Shown here piece by piece: positions 19,358 to 27,535 of a DNA stretch of 64,000 bases. This stretch comes from Streptomyces paludis. Its GTDB lineage: Bacteria; Actinomycetota; Actinomycetes; Streptomycetales; Streptomycetaceae. Below the pieces are notes generated by a model, which did no database searches, was not told where the DNA came from, and saw only the letters and a program-made list of their open reading frames with translations. The position numbers and the translations under genes are program-made. Every line of letters starts with the position of its first letter. The first letter of the stretch is position 1. The DNA is taken from positions 7,130,001 through 7,194,000 of the forward strand of contig NZ_CP031194.1 in the NCBI RefSeq assembly GCF_003344965.1. Direction: 5' to 3'.

Positions 19358-20863
19358 ATGACGGTGACAGAGGACAGCCCCGCGTACGGCGGCGGCCAGG
19401 TGCCCGGCCAGGCGTCCGGCGGGACCCCCGCCCACGGTCCCGGCATCGACCCCGACCGGATGGCCGTCTGCCTCGCCGTCCTCGGCGAACTCGACCGGCT
19501 GGACGTCGACCACCCCGACGCGATCGCCGTCCGGCGGGCCACCGCCGGAATCTACCGTACGGTCAAGCAGCGCCGCCGCCAGGAGCGCCGGGCCGCCAAG
19601 ACCGCCCACGACAAGGCCGTCACCGAGGCCACCGCCACCGGCTCCGCCGAGCGCATCGACGACGAGACCCAGGGGCTGCTGCCCACCTCCTCGGCCAGCG
19701 GCGAGATCGCGGGCATACTCCAGCGCCCCCGCTCCTGCTACATCTGCAAGACCCGGTATGTCGAGGTCGACGTCTTTTACCACCAGCTCTGCCAGCCGTG
19801 CGCCGCCGAGAACCGGGCCCGCCGCGACGCCCGTACCGACCTCACCGGCCGGCGCGCGCTGCTCACCGGCGGCCGGGCCAAGATCGGCATGTACATCGCG
19901 CTGCGGCTGCTGCGCGACGGCGCGCACACCACCATCACCACCCGCTTCCCCGGTGACGCGATCCGCCGCTTCAAGGCGATGGAGGACAGCGCGGACTGGA
20001 TCCACCGCCTCAAGATCGTCGGCATCGATCTGCGCGACCCGGCGCAGGTCGTCGCCCTCGCCGACACCGTCGCCGCCGACGGCCCGCTCGACATCCTGAT
20101 CAACAACGCCGCGCAGACCGTACGCCGCTCCCCGGGGGCGTACCGCGAACTCCTCGCCGCCGAGTCCGCGCCGCCGCCCGCCGGCGAGCTGCCCGCCGCC
20201 CAGGTCATCGGCGCCTTCGGCAGCGGCGCCCAGGCCGTGCTGCCCGCCGCCGGGGTCGCGCCGCTGAGCGCCTCCGACATCACCGGGCTAGCGCTGGTCG
20301 GCGGCTCCGCGACGCTCGCCCGGATCGAGGCGGGCACCGCGATCGACGCGGGCGGTCTCGTACCGGATCTGCACGACTCCAACAGCTGGGTCCAGACGGT
20401 CTCCGAGGTCGACGCGGTCGAGCTGCTCGAAGTGCAGCTGTGCAACTCCACGGCGCCGTTCATCCTGATCAGCCGGCTGCGCCCGGCGATGGCCGCGGCG
20501 GCAGCGGCGGGCCGCGCCTACGTGGTGAACGTCTCCGCCATGGAGGGCGTCTTCAGCCGCGGCTACAAGGGCGCGGGCCATCCGCACACGAACATGGCGA
20601 AGGCCGCGCTGAACATGCTCACCCGCACCAGCGCGCAGGAGATGTTCGAGTCCGACCGCATCCTGATGACAGCCGTCGACACCGGCTGGATCACCGACGA
20701 GCGCCCGCATCCGGACAAGATGCGCCTCGCCGACGAGGGCTTCCACGCCCCGCTGGACCTGATCGACGGCGCGGCGCGGGTGTACGACCCGATCGTGCGC
20801 GGCGAGGGCGGGGAAGACCTCTACGGCTGTTTCCTCAAGGACTACGCGCCCGCGAACTGGTAG
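19358..20863 (+). CDS. Atypical short-chain dehydrogenase with N-terminal Cys4 knuckle
   Basis: Cytoplasmic protein of 501 aa, about twice the usual SDR length. The first 170 residues hold a basic helical region and a CYICKT ... CQPCAA pair of CxxC motifs that probably bind zinc. The SDR domain follows, with TGGRAKIG as nucleotide loop and NNAAQ as the NNAG equivalent. In the active-site helix the lysine is present (HPHTNMAKAAL), but the residue four before it is Thr, not the catalytic Tyr. An insert of about 100 residues separates the NNAAQ strand from this helix. Dehydrogenase activity is therefore doubtful. No pathway partner is adjacent. GAGGAACGG upstream may serve as the ribosome-binding site. 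Confidence 0.75.
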   Translation: MTVTEDSPAYGGGQVPGQASGGTPAHGPGIDPDRMAVCLAVLGELDRLDVDHPDAIAVRRATAGIYRTVKQRRRQERRAAKTAHDKAVTEATATGSAERIDDETQGLLPTSSASGEIAGILQRPRSCYICKTRYVEVDVFYHQLCQPCAAENRARRDARTDLTGRRALLTGGRAKIGMYIALRLLRDGAHTTITTRFPGDAIRRFKAMEDSADWIHRLKIVGIDLRDPAQVVALADTVAADGPLDILINNAAQTVRRSPGAYRELLAAESAPPPAGELPAAQVIGAFGSGAQAVLPAAGVAPLSASDITGLALVGGSATLARIEAGTAIDAGGLVPDLHDSNSWVQTVSEVDAVELLEVQLCNSTAPFILISRLRPAMAAAAAAGRAYVVNVSAMEGVFSRGYKGAGHPHTNMAKAALNMLTRTSAQEMFESDRILMTAVDTGWITDERPHPDKMRLADEGFHAPLDLIDGAARVYDPIVRGEGGEDLYGCFLKDYAPANW

Positions 20864-21012
20864 AACGTCACCGGCCCGTCGGTCCACCGGGAGTGGGCCG
20901 ATTGGCCGGAACGTCACCCGAAAGCCAGCCCTATAGAGCGCATGGCCGCTCATCTGGTTACTCTGGTGCCCACGGGCGGCCAAGCGATCACTTCAGGGGG
21001 TACACCATCCCC

Positions 21013-21129
21013 ATGGCCGCACCGCTGGGACAGGCCCACCACCAACGGCCGTTCCCGTCCGAAAACGGCGCCACCGCGACGGAACCGCCCCTGTCCCAGA
21101 GTTGCGCGACACGAAGGAGTGCGCGGTGA
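21013..21129 (+). CDS. Possible 38-aa upstream ORF
   Basis: A short ORF whose TGA overlaps the GTG of the next small gene by four bases (GTGA). AGGGGG lies about 13 nt before the ATG, a long spacing. The peptide is His/Gln/Ser-rich and basic at the end (TRRSAR), with one Cys and no hydrophobic stretch. The overlap is the main reason to list it; it could be a leader peptide or chance. Confidence 0.25.
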   Translation: MAAPLGQAHHQRPFPSENGATATEPPLSQSCATRRSAR

Positions 21130-21299
21130 CACCAGAAGTCGAGCGGTACGAGGAACGTCCGGCGGAGTCCGCCGAACGGCACCGCCGGGGGCCCGACAAG
21201 ATCGGGAACCTTGAGGTGTGGGCCCGGTCCGCCCCGATCAGACTCGCCGGTTACGAGGAGGACCTCGCCGAGCCGCACATCCTGCCCGGCGTCGACTGA
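21126..21299 (+). CDS. Small acidic peptide, 57 aa, function unknown
   Basis: GTG start with AAGGAG six nt upstream, an excellent ribosome-binding site. The product is charged and has no Cys. The N-terminal half is rich in Glu/Arg (VERYEERPAESAERHRRG). The C-terminal half reads IGNLEVWARSAPIRLAGYEE and ends in EPHILPGVD. The polarity, with a hydrophilic leader-like part and a more hydrophobic aromatic C-terminal part, recalls a peptide that is processed or docks on a partner. No modifying enzyme is adjacent, and I do not recognise the family. It lies between the atypical SDR and a DUF6777 lipoprotein on the same strand. Confidence 0.55.
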   Translation: MTPEVERYEERPAESAERHRRGPDKIGNLEVWARSAPIRLAGYEEDLAEPHILPGVD

Positions 21300-21462
21300 C
21301 GTATCCCGTCCCCCCGGTCCGACGACGCCGTCCGGTCCCGTACCCCCGCAGTGGCCCGGTACGGGACCGGACGGCGTAGTGCGTGCCGCCTCCGCTTGCG
21401 GGCCGCCCCCGCGTCCGGCAGATATGGAGCGGTATCGCTGGAGGACAGAACGGGAGATCCCG

Positions 21463-22569
21463 GTGCGCTCACTCATCCGCCGTCGCTGTGCCCTGCTCGC
21501 CGCGCTCTCCGCGGGGGTGCTGATCACGGCGGGCTGCGGCGGGAGCGGCGGGACGGACACCCCGGCGGAGCGGGAGCTGTATCTCCAGCCGGCCGCCGCC
21601 GCGGGCCCCGACCCGTTCATCCGGCCGGCCGCCGCCGCCCCGCCCCGGGAGACCTCCCGGCCGTCCCCCGGCGCCGCCTCGCCGGACAGTGCCTCGGACG
21701 GCGGGCGCCCGGGCGCCGTGCCCGGGGAGCGCCGGGCCGGCGCCGTACCCCGTACCCCGCGCGCGCTGCCCGGCTCCACCCCCGGGCTCTACGGGGGCAC
21801 GGCCGGCGCGGGCTGCGACACCGCACGCCGGGCGCGGCAGCTGACCGAGGACCCGGCGGTCTCCCGTGCCTTCGCGCGGGGGGCCGGGATCGGCAAGGAG
21901 TCCGTCCCCGACTTCCTGCACGCCCTCACCCCGGTCACCCTGCGGGCCGATGTCCGGGTGACGGACCACGGCCACCGCGCCGGGGCCGCCACCTCCTTCC
22001 AGGCCGTCCTCCAGAAGGGCACCGCCGTACTGGTCGACGGCCGGGGGCTGCCGAGGGTCCGCTGCGCCTCGGGGAACCCGCTGAGCCCGCCGGTCCCCGT
22101 CCCGGGATCGGTCGAGTACCGGGGGGACCGGTGGCCGGACTACCGGGCCGAACGGGTCGTCGTCGTCCGCCCCTCCGACGAGGCCCTGGCCGGTCTCGTG
22201 ATCGCCGACACCGCCGGCGGCGGCTGGCTGGAGCGGCGGATCGGCACCGACGGCGGGGAGGACATCGTCCCGGCGGTCCCGCCCGCCTACGGCCCCGAGG
22301 CCGATGTGACCGACGCCGACGCGGTCCCGCCGCCGGACGCGCTCGCCCCCGCCGCGCCGTCCCCCGCGCCCTCCGGCGCCGTACCGTCCGGCGGGGCGAA
22401 CCCGCCCGGCCGGGCCCCGATCGCGGTCCCGGACGACGACCCGGCGCCGGTGGCCGATGCGGCCGGTGACGGCACCGGGGACGGCGAGCTGTTCGGGCCG
22501 CTGCCCGACGGGGAGCAGCCCGGCGCGGACGCGGGAGTGCTCACCGGCCCCGACCCCGTCCAGGGCTGA
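21463..22569 (+). CDS. DUF6777-type lipoprotein
   Basis: Secreted lipoprotein of 368 aa. The N-terminus RRRCALLAALSAGVLITAGC gives a signal peptide with a lipobox-like ITAGC. The segment ELYLQPAAAAGPDPF soon after it is the signature I associate with the Streptomyces DUF6777 family. A globular core (about 100-265) contains several conserved Gly/Cys positions (GGTAGAGCDT, LPRVRCASGNPL). The C-terminal 100 residues are Pro/Ala/Asp-rich and disordered. GGGAG six nt upstream supports GTG 21463. The start of the SpoIIE-type regulator follows 39 nt after the stop, so co-transcription is likely. Function is unknown. Confidence 0.75.
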   Translation: MRSLIRRRCALLAALSAGVLITAGCGGSGGTDTPAERELYLQPAAAAGPDPFIRPAAAAPPRETSRPSPGAASPDSASDGGRPGAVPGERRAGAVPRTPRALPGSTPGLYGGTAGAGCDTARRARQLTEDPAVSRAFARGAGIGKESVPDFLHALTPVTLRADVRVTDHGHRAGAATSFQAVLQKGTAVLVDGRGLPRVRCASGNPLSPPVPVPGSVEYRGDRWPDYRAERVVVVRPSDEALAGLVIADTAGGGWLERRIGTDGGEDIVPAVPPAYGPEADVTDADAVPPPDALAPAAPSPAPSGAVPSGGANPPGRAPIAVPDDDPAPVADAAGDGTGDGELFGPLPDGEQPGADAGVLTGPDPVQG

Positions 22570-22608
22570 TCGCTCGAAGAATCCGACAAATGATGACAGA
22601 GTGTCTCC

Positions 22609-24681
22609 ATGGCTGAACGGGTAAGGGGTCCCCTGTCGCTCCCCGACGACTGGCCCGTCCACCCGGACATCAGTCTCTCCCTCAACCGGATGGGCACCTT
22701 CGACTGGGACATCGCCAGCGGGCTCCTCCACCTCGACGCGCCGGCCCTCGATGTCCTCGGACTGCGCCCCGGCGAGTTCGACGGCCGGATCCGGGGCCTG
22801 GCGCCCTGGATCCCGCAGAGCGAGGTCAACCGGCTCGATCTGGTCGTGGAGCAGGCGTTCCGCGACGGCAGCGCGAACTACGGGGCGTACGTCCGGGTAC
22901 GGCGGCGCGACGGCACCCTCTACTGGGCCCACACCCAGGGCGCCATCCGCCGCGACGAGAACGGCCGGCCCTTCCGCGTCATCGGCGTCATCCGCGACGC
23001 GACCCAGGAGCTGGCCGACTCGGCCGCCCGGCTCGAACTGAACGCCGTGCGCCGGGTGCAGACGAGCGTCGTGGAGGGCACCACCGCCGCGCTCGCGCAC
23101 GCCAGAACGGTCCAGGACGTCATCGACGTGCTCAAGGACTCCCACGGCCTCGCCCACCTCGGCGCCACCAGCCTGGTCATGGGCCTGATGGAGGCCGGCC
23201 GTATCCATCTGGTCGCGGAGGGACCCGAGGGCTCGTACGTGCCCGGCACCCGGGTCACCCGCACCGACGAGGGCTATCCGATGAGCGAGGTGGTACGGAC
23301 CCTCGCGCCGCGCTTCATCGAGTCCGCCGAGGAGTTCGCCGCGTCCTACCCGCTCCTGTGGCCGCACATCGGCGACCTCGGCATCCACAAGGCCGCCTAT
23401 CTGCCGCTGATCGCCCAGGCCCGCCCCATCGGCGCCATCGGACTGCTCTACAAGGACGAGGGCGGCTTCACCGCCGAGGACCGCAATCTGCTGGTCGCGC
23501 TCGGCAGCAGCATCGCCCAGAGCCTCCAGCGTGCCATGCTCTTCGAGCAGGAGCACGACCTCGCGGAGGGGCTCCAGCAGGCGATGCTGCCCCGCCGTAT
23601 CCCCGCCGTGGAGGGCGCCGAGATCGCCGTACGGTACCGGTCCGCCCGGCTCGGCCGGGACATCGGCGGCGACTGGTACGACGTGATCCCGCTGCCCGGC
23701 GGCCGGGTCGGCGCGGTCATCGGCGACGTACAGGGCCATGACACGCACGCCGCCGCCGTCATGGGACAGCTCCGTATCGTGCTGCGCGCCTACGCGGCCG
23801 AGGGGCACATCCCGGCCACCGTGATGGCCCGCGCCTCCGTCTTCCTGCACGAACTCGACACCGACCGCTTCGCGACCTGCGTCTACGCGGAGGCCGACCT
23901 GACCACGGGACTGATCCAGCTGGTCCGGGCCGGACATGTCGATCCGCTCGTCAGGGAGGCCGACGGCAGCTGCCGCCGGCTGCCGGTGCCCGGCGGGCTG
24001 CCGCTCGGGCTCTCGGCGGCCTTCGGCGCGCTGGAGTACCCGGTCGAGACCGTCGAACTGGACCCCGGCCAGAGCCTCCTGCTCTACACCGACGGCCTGG
24101 TCGAGCAGCCGGGCGCCGATCTCGACGACGGGATGCAGCTGCTCGCCTCGCTGGTCGCGGACGGCCCGCGCGATCTCCAGCTGCTCGCCGACCGGCTCTG
24201 CGAGGTGGTCGACGCGCGCGGCGGCGAGGACGATGTCGCCGTCCTGCTGCTGCGCCGGGGCGGGGCCCGGCCCGTCCGCTCGGCCGGACGGCTCCAGCGC
24301 TACGTCCCGCAGGGCGACCCCGAGGCGCTCTCCACCGTGCGCCACATGATCCGGGCGGCGGTGACCGCCTGGGGTGCCCGGGAGAGGTCCGATGAGATCG
24401 AGCTGACCGCCGACGAGCTGATCACGAATGCGCTGATGCACGCGAGCAGCGCGGCGACCGTCGTCGTACGGGTGCTGCCCGGGGCGGAGCGGCGGATCAG
24501 GGTCGAGGTGGAGGACGGCTCCAGCGCCCTGCCGCACCGCCGTGACGCGGGGGAGTCGGGCACCTCGGGGCGCGGGCTGCTGCTGGTGGACCAGCTGGCC
24601 GACGGCTGGGGCGTGGAGTCGCGCGGCAGCGGCAAGTGCGTGTGGTGCGAGTTCCGGGTCCCGGACCGGCCCGCGCGCTGA
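22609..24681 (+). CDS. PAS-GAF-SpoIIE phosphatase with anti-sigma-type ATPase domain
   Basis: Cytoplasmic signalling protein of 690 aa. Domain order: PAS (about 25-140; GTFDWDIASGLL, TLYWAHTQG), GAF (about 150-310), PP2C/SpoIIE serine phosphatase (about 325-545; DIGGDWYDVIPLPGG with metal-binding Asp, then DVQGHD) and a GHKL ATPase similar to RsbW-type kinases (about 560-685; ADELITNALMHA, SGRGLLLVDQLADGWG). Such proteins dephosphorylate anti-sigma-factor antagonists and may also bind or phosphorylate them, giving partner-switching control of alternative sigma factors. Having phosphatase and kinase-like domains in one chain is common in Streptomyces. No antagonist gene is adjacent. Confidence 0.9.
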   Translation: MAERVRGPLSLPDDWPVHPDISLSLNRMGTFDWDIASGLLHLDAPALDVLGLRPGEFDGRIRGLAPWIPQSEVNRLDLVVEQAFRDGSANYGAYVRVRRRDGTLYWAHTQGAIRRDENGRPFRVIGVIRDATQELADSAARLELNAVRRVQTSVVEGTTAALAHARTVQDVIDVLKDSHGLAHLGATSLVMGLMEAGRIHLVAEGPEGSYVPGTRVTRTDEGYPMSEVVRTLAPRFIESAEEFAASYPLLWPHIGDLGIHKAAYLPLIAQARPIGAIGLLYKDEGGFTAEDRNLLVALGSSIAQSLQRAMLFEQEHDLAEGLQQAMLPRRIPAVEGAEIAVRYRSARLGRDIGGDWYDVIPLPGGRVGAVIGDVQGHDTHAAAVMGQLRIVLRAYAAEGHIPATVMARASVFLHELDTDRFATCVYAEADLTTGLIQLVRAGHVDPLVREADGSCRRLPVPGGLPLGLSAAFGALEYPVETVELDPGQSLLLYTDGLVEQPGADLDDGMQLLASLVADGPRDLQLLADRLCEVVDARGGEDDVAVLLLRRGGARPVRSAGRLQRYVPQGDPEALSTVRHMIRAAVTAWGARERSDEIELTADELITNALMHASSAATVVVRVLPGAERRIRVEVEDGSSALPHRRDAGESGTSGRGLLLVDQLADGWGVESRGSGKCVWCEFRVPDRPAR

Positions 24682-24697
24682 ACGGACTTCCTGGGTG

Positions 24698-24726
24698 TTG
24701 ACGGCGCCAGTCATCCGATGAATATT
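24698..24726 (+). promoter_or_regulatory. Promoter with embedded operator upstream of the aldo-keto reductase
   Basis: TTGACG at 24698-24703, a 17-nt spacer and AATATT at 24721-24726. A palindrome TCATCCGATGA (24711-24721) fills the spacer, placed so that a bound protein would block polymerase. The regulator is not in the window next to it. Confidence 0.5.
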
Positions 24727-24765
24727 CGGAACTCGACAGACGACGAGGACACCACAGGGGGCGCG

Positions 24766-25785
24766 ATGCGGCACACCACGCTGGGGAACAGCACGGTCCG
24801 GGTGACCGGACTCTCCTTCGGAGCCGCCGGGATCGGCAATCTCTACACCCCGGTCGGCGAGGAGGAGGCACGGGCGGCGGTCGACGCCGCCTGGGACGCG
24901 GGCATCCGCTACTTCGACACCGCGCCCCACTACGGCCTCGGCCTCTCCGAGTGCCGGCTCGGCGCGGCCCTGCGCGACCGGCCCCGCGACGGGTTCACCG
25001 TCTCCACCAAGGTCGGCCGGCTCCTGGAACCCGCGCCGGGCACGGGCGGCGCGCTCCCCGTCGGCGACGACCTGGACAACGGCTTCGCCGTGCCGGCCAC
25101 CCACCGGCGCGTCTGGGACTTCAGCGCCGACGGCGTACGGCGGAGCATCGAGGAGAGCCTGCTGCGGACCGGTCTCGACCGCTTCGACATCGTCTATCTG
25201 CACGACCCCGACGACCACGCGGAAGCCGCCCTCACCGAGGCGTACCCGGCGCTGGAGCGGCTGCGCGGCGAAGGCGTCATCGGCGCGATCGGTGCCGGGA
25301 TGAACCAGAACGAGCTGCTCACCCGGTTCCTCCGCGACACCGACGCCGATGTCGTCCTGTGCGCGGGACGCTTCACCCTGCTCGACCCGTCGGCGCTCCT
25401 CGAACTGCTCCCCGAGGCCGCCGCGCGCGGCCGGAGCGTCGTCGTCGGCGGGGTCTTCAACTCCGGGCTGCTCGCCGACCCGCGCCCCGGCGCCCCCTAC
25501 GACTACACCGCCGCCCCGCCCCAACTGGCCGCCCGCGCGCTGCGCATGGACGCCGTCACCCGCCGGTACGGGCTCCCGCTGCGGGCCGCCGCCCTGCACT
25601 ACCCGCGGCGCCACCCGGCCGTGGCCACAGTCCTGGTCGGCACCCGCTCGGCGGCGGAGGTACGGGACACGGCAGAGCTGATGGAGCGTACGGTCCCCGA
25701 CGACCTGTGGGCCGAACTGCGCGCCGAGGGACTGCTGTTGGACCAGCGCGAGGAGTTCGGGGAGTTCGGGGAGGCCGGCCGATGA
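24766..25785 (+). CDS. Aldo/keto reductase, L-fucose dehydrogenase-like
   Basis: Cytoplasmic NAD(P)-dependent TIM-barrel oxidoreductase of 339 aa. The catalytic tetrad is visible: Asp and Tyr in DTAPHYGLGLSE, Lys in VSTKVGR and His in VYLHDPDD. The start is set at ATG 24766 because the upstream in-frame ATG (24718) lies inside the promoter spacer. The gene overlaps the following lactonase gene by ATGA. An AKR plus an amidohydrolase-2 lactonase matches the first two steps of the oxidative L-fucose (or related deoxy-sugar) route: sugar to lactone, lactone to acid. The later steps of that route are not adjacent, so the substrate remains an inference. Confidence 0.85.
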   Translation: MRHTTLGNSTVRVTGLSFGAAGIGNLYTPVGEEEARAAVDAAWDAGIRYFDTAPHYGLGLSECRLGAALRDRPRDGFTVSTKVGRLLEPAPGTGGALPVGDDLDNGFAVPATHRRVWDFSADGVRRSIEESLLRTGLDRFDIVYLHDPDDHAEAALTEAYPALERLRGEGVIGAIGAGMNQNELLTRFLRDTDADVVLCAGRFTLLDPSALLELLPEAAARGRSVVVGGVFNSGLLADPRPGAPYDYTAAPPQLAARALRMDAVTRRYGLPLRAAALHYPRRHPAVATVLVGTRSAAEVRDTAELMERTVPDDLWAELRAEGLLLDQREEFGEFGEAGR

Positions 25786-26723
25786 GCGGAGCCGTGCCCG
25801 CCGGAGCCGTGCAGGCCAGTGGCGGACTGATCGACGCCCACCACCACCTCTGGGATCTGTCCGTACGCGACCAGGACTGGATCACCGGCCCCGAAATGGC
25901 CCCCATCGCACGGGACTTCACCCTCGCCGAGCTGACGGCCGAGGCGGTCGCCGCCGGGGTGAGCGGCACGGTCCTCGTCCAGACCGTCGCCGACCCCGGC
26001 GAGACCCCCGAACTCCTCGCCACCGCCGCCTCCAGCGAGCTGATCGCGGGCGTCGTCGGCTGGACCGACCTCACCGCGCCGGATGTCGCGGACCGGCTCG
26101 CCGCGCTGCGGGAGCTGCCCGGCGGGCACAAGCTGGCCGGCATCCGCCATCCGGTCCAGGGCGAGGCCGATCCCGAGTGGCTGCTCCGCCCCGAGGTGCT
26201 GCGCGGGCTGCGCGCCGTGGCCGACGCGGGGCTCGCGTACGACCTGCTGGTGTATCCGCGCCAGCTGCCCGCCGCCGTGCGGGCGGCGCGGCTGCTGCCC
26301 GGCCTCCGGCTCGTCCTCGACCACCTGGGCAAGCCGCCCGTCGCCACCGGCGCGCTCACGCCCTGGGCCGGGCACCTCCGGGCGCTGGCCGCCCTGCCCC
26401 GTACCGTCTGCAAGCTCTCCGGGCTGGTCACCGAGGCGGCGTGGGACGGGTGGACGGCCGAGGGGCTGCGGCCGTACGCGGACACCGCGCTCGACGCGTT
26501 CGGCCCCGGCCGGCTGATGTTCGGCTCCGACTGGCCGGTGTGCCGGCTCGCCGCCACGTACGGGGAGGTGCTGGCGGCGGCCCGTACGGTGACGGACGGG
26601 CTGAGCGAGGACGAGCGCGGCGCGGTCTTCGCCGGGACCGCGCGCCGCGTCTACGGGCTCAGCCGGACAGCAGCCTCTACGCCCGCCGTACCGGCTCCGT
26701 CCGGCCCCCGGCCGCCCGCGTGA
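25782..26723 (+). CDS. Amidohydrolase-2 family lactonase (L-fuconolactonase-like)
   Basis: Cytoplasmic metal-dependent TIM-barrel hydrolase of 313 aa. The HxH metal motif is in LIDAHHHLWDL, the conserved LVLDHLGKPP holds another His, and the C-terminal FGSDWPVCRL supplies the metal-binding Asp. This pattern is that of sugar-lactone hydrolases (COG3618). ATGA overlap with the aldo-keto reductase implies a two-gene operon. The last residues form a Pro/Ala/Ser tail whose codons overlap the end of the convergent alpha/beta hydrolase gene by 47 nt. Confidence 0.85.
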   Translation: MSGAVPAGAVQASGGLIDAHHHLWDLSVRDQDWITGPEMAPIARDFTLAELTAEAVAAGVSGTVLVQTVADPGETPELLATAASSELIAGVVGWTDLTAPDVADRLAALRELPGGHKLAGIRHPVQGEADPEWLLRPEVLRGLRAVADAGLAYDLLVYPRQLPAAVRAARLLPGLRLVLDHLGKPPVATGALTPWAGHLRALAALPRTVCKLSGLVTEAAWDGWTAEGLRPYADTALDAFGPGRLMFGSDWPVCRLAATYGEVLAAARTVTDGLSEDERGAVFAGTARRVYGLSRTAASTPAVPAPSGPRPPA

Positions 26724-27396
26724 ACGCCTCTCCCACCGCCTCGGGGAACGGGTTCATCCCCAGCAGCGCGGTGACCGAGCCGGTGGCCAGCGCGTGCCAG
26801 GTACGGGCCCGGCGCAGCATCGCGTGATCGCTGCCGGCGAGCAGCACGGCGCAGGCGTCCGAGCCCGCGGCCCTGGCCCGGGCGGCGAGTTCGACGCTGC
26901 CGCGCGGATCCGTCACCCGGTCCCTGTCGCTGTGGAGCAGCACCACCCGGCGGCCGGCGAGCTGCTCCACCGGCTCGTCCGGCGGGCACCAGGGGGCGAG
27001 CCCGACCACCCCGGTCACCCGCTCGTGCCCGGCGGCGGCCAGCACCGCCCGGCCGCCCATCGAGTGCCCCACGAGCACCACCGGGACCGTGCCCACCAGC
27101 TGGGCCAGCTCGTCCAGCGCCCGGAGCGCGTCGCGCGCCGCGTCCGCGCGGCTGCCGTTCCACCCCCGGTGCCGGTAGCGGACCCGGCCCACCACCACAT
27201 CGCACCCCTCGGTGGCCTTCAGCACGGCGCGGGTGAACGGCAGCATCCGCGCCGCCGCCGGGTTCAGCCGGGCGGGCGCGGCCATGCTGTCGGCGCGCCC
27301 GCCGTGCAGCAGCAGGACGACGGCGCGGGGCCGCGCGGCCGTTCTGTCGAGGACCAGGGCGGGCCGGACGGCGGTTCGGCTGTCGCTCTTGAGCAC
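26677..27396 (-). CDS. Alpha/beta hydrolase (dienelactone-hydrolase-like)
   Basis: Cytoplasmic protein of 239 aa with a complete catalytic triad: the nucleophile Ser in VLVGHSMGG, Asp in LLHSDRDRVTD and His in AGSDHAML. The oxyanion region is LLLHGGRADSM. GTG 27396 is preceded by AGGAAGGAAGG five nt upstream, the best start. The substrate is unknown. It diverges from the DNA glycosylase gene across 139 nt, and its 3' end overlaps the lactonase gene. Confidence 0.82.
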   Translation of the reverse strand: MLKSDSRTAVRPALVLDRTAARPRAVVLLLHGGRADSMAAPARLNPAAARMLPFTRAVLKATEGCDVVVGRVRYRHRGWNGSRADAARDALRALDELAQLVGTVPVVLVGHSMGGRAVLAAAGHERVTGVVGLAPWCPPDEPVEQLAGRRVVLLHSDRDRVTDPRGSVELAARARAAGSDACAVLLAGSDHAMLRRARTWHALATGSVTALLGMNPFPEAVGEAFTRAAGGRTEPVRRA

Positions 27397-27535
27397 GTGG
27401 GCCTTCCTTCCTGCGGCGGTGTTCCCCGGGGGCCCGGTGAACACCCTTTCCCGGTCTTCGTGGCCGAGGCGGTCCGGGATTGCCCGCCCCCGGTCCCGCC
27501 GGGCGGTCGCGCGGGGCCTGCGGCACGCTGGATGT

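Noticed and set aside
21469..25614. 1381-aa minus-strand open frame
   Set aside because: Covers the DUF6777, SpoIIE and aldo-keto reductase genes in antisense. It has a low-complexity Gly/Arg/Asp composition and no recognisable domain.
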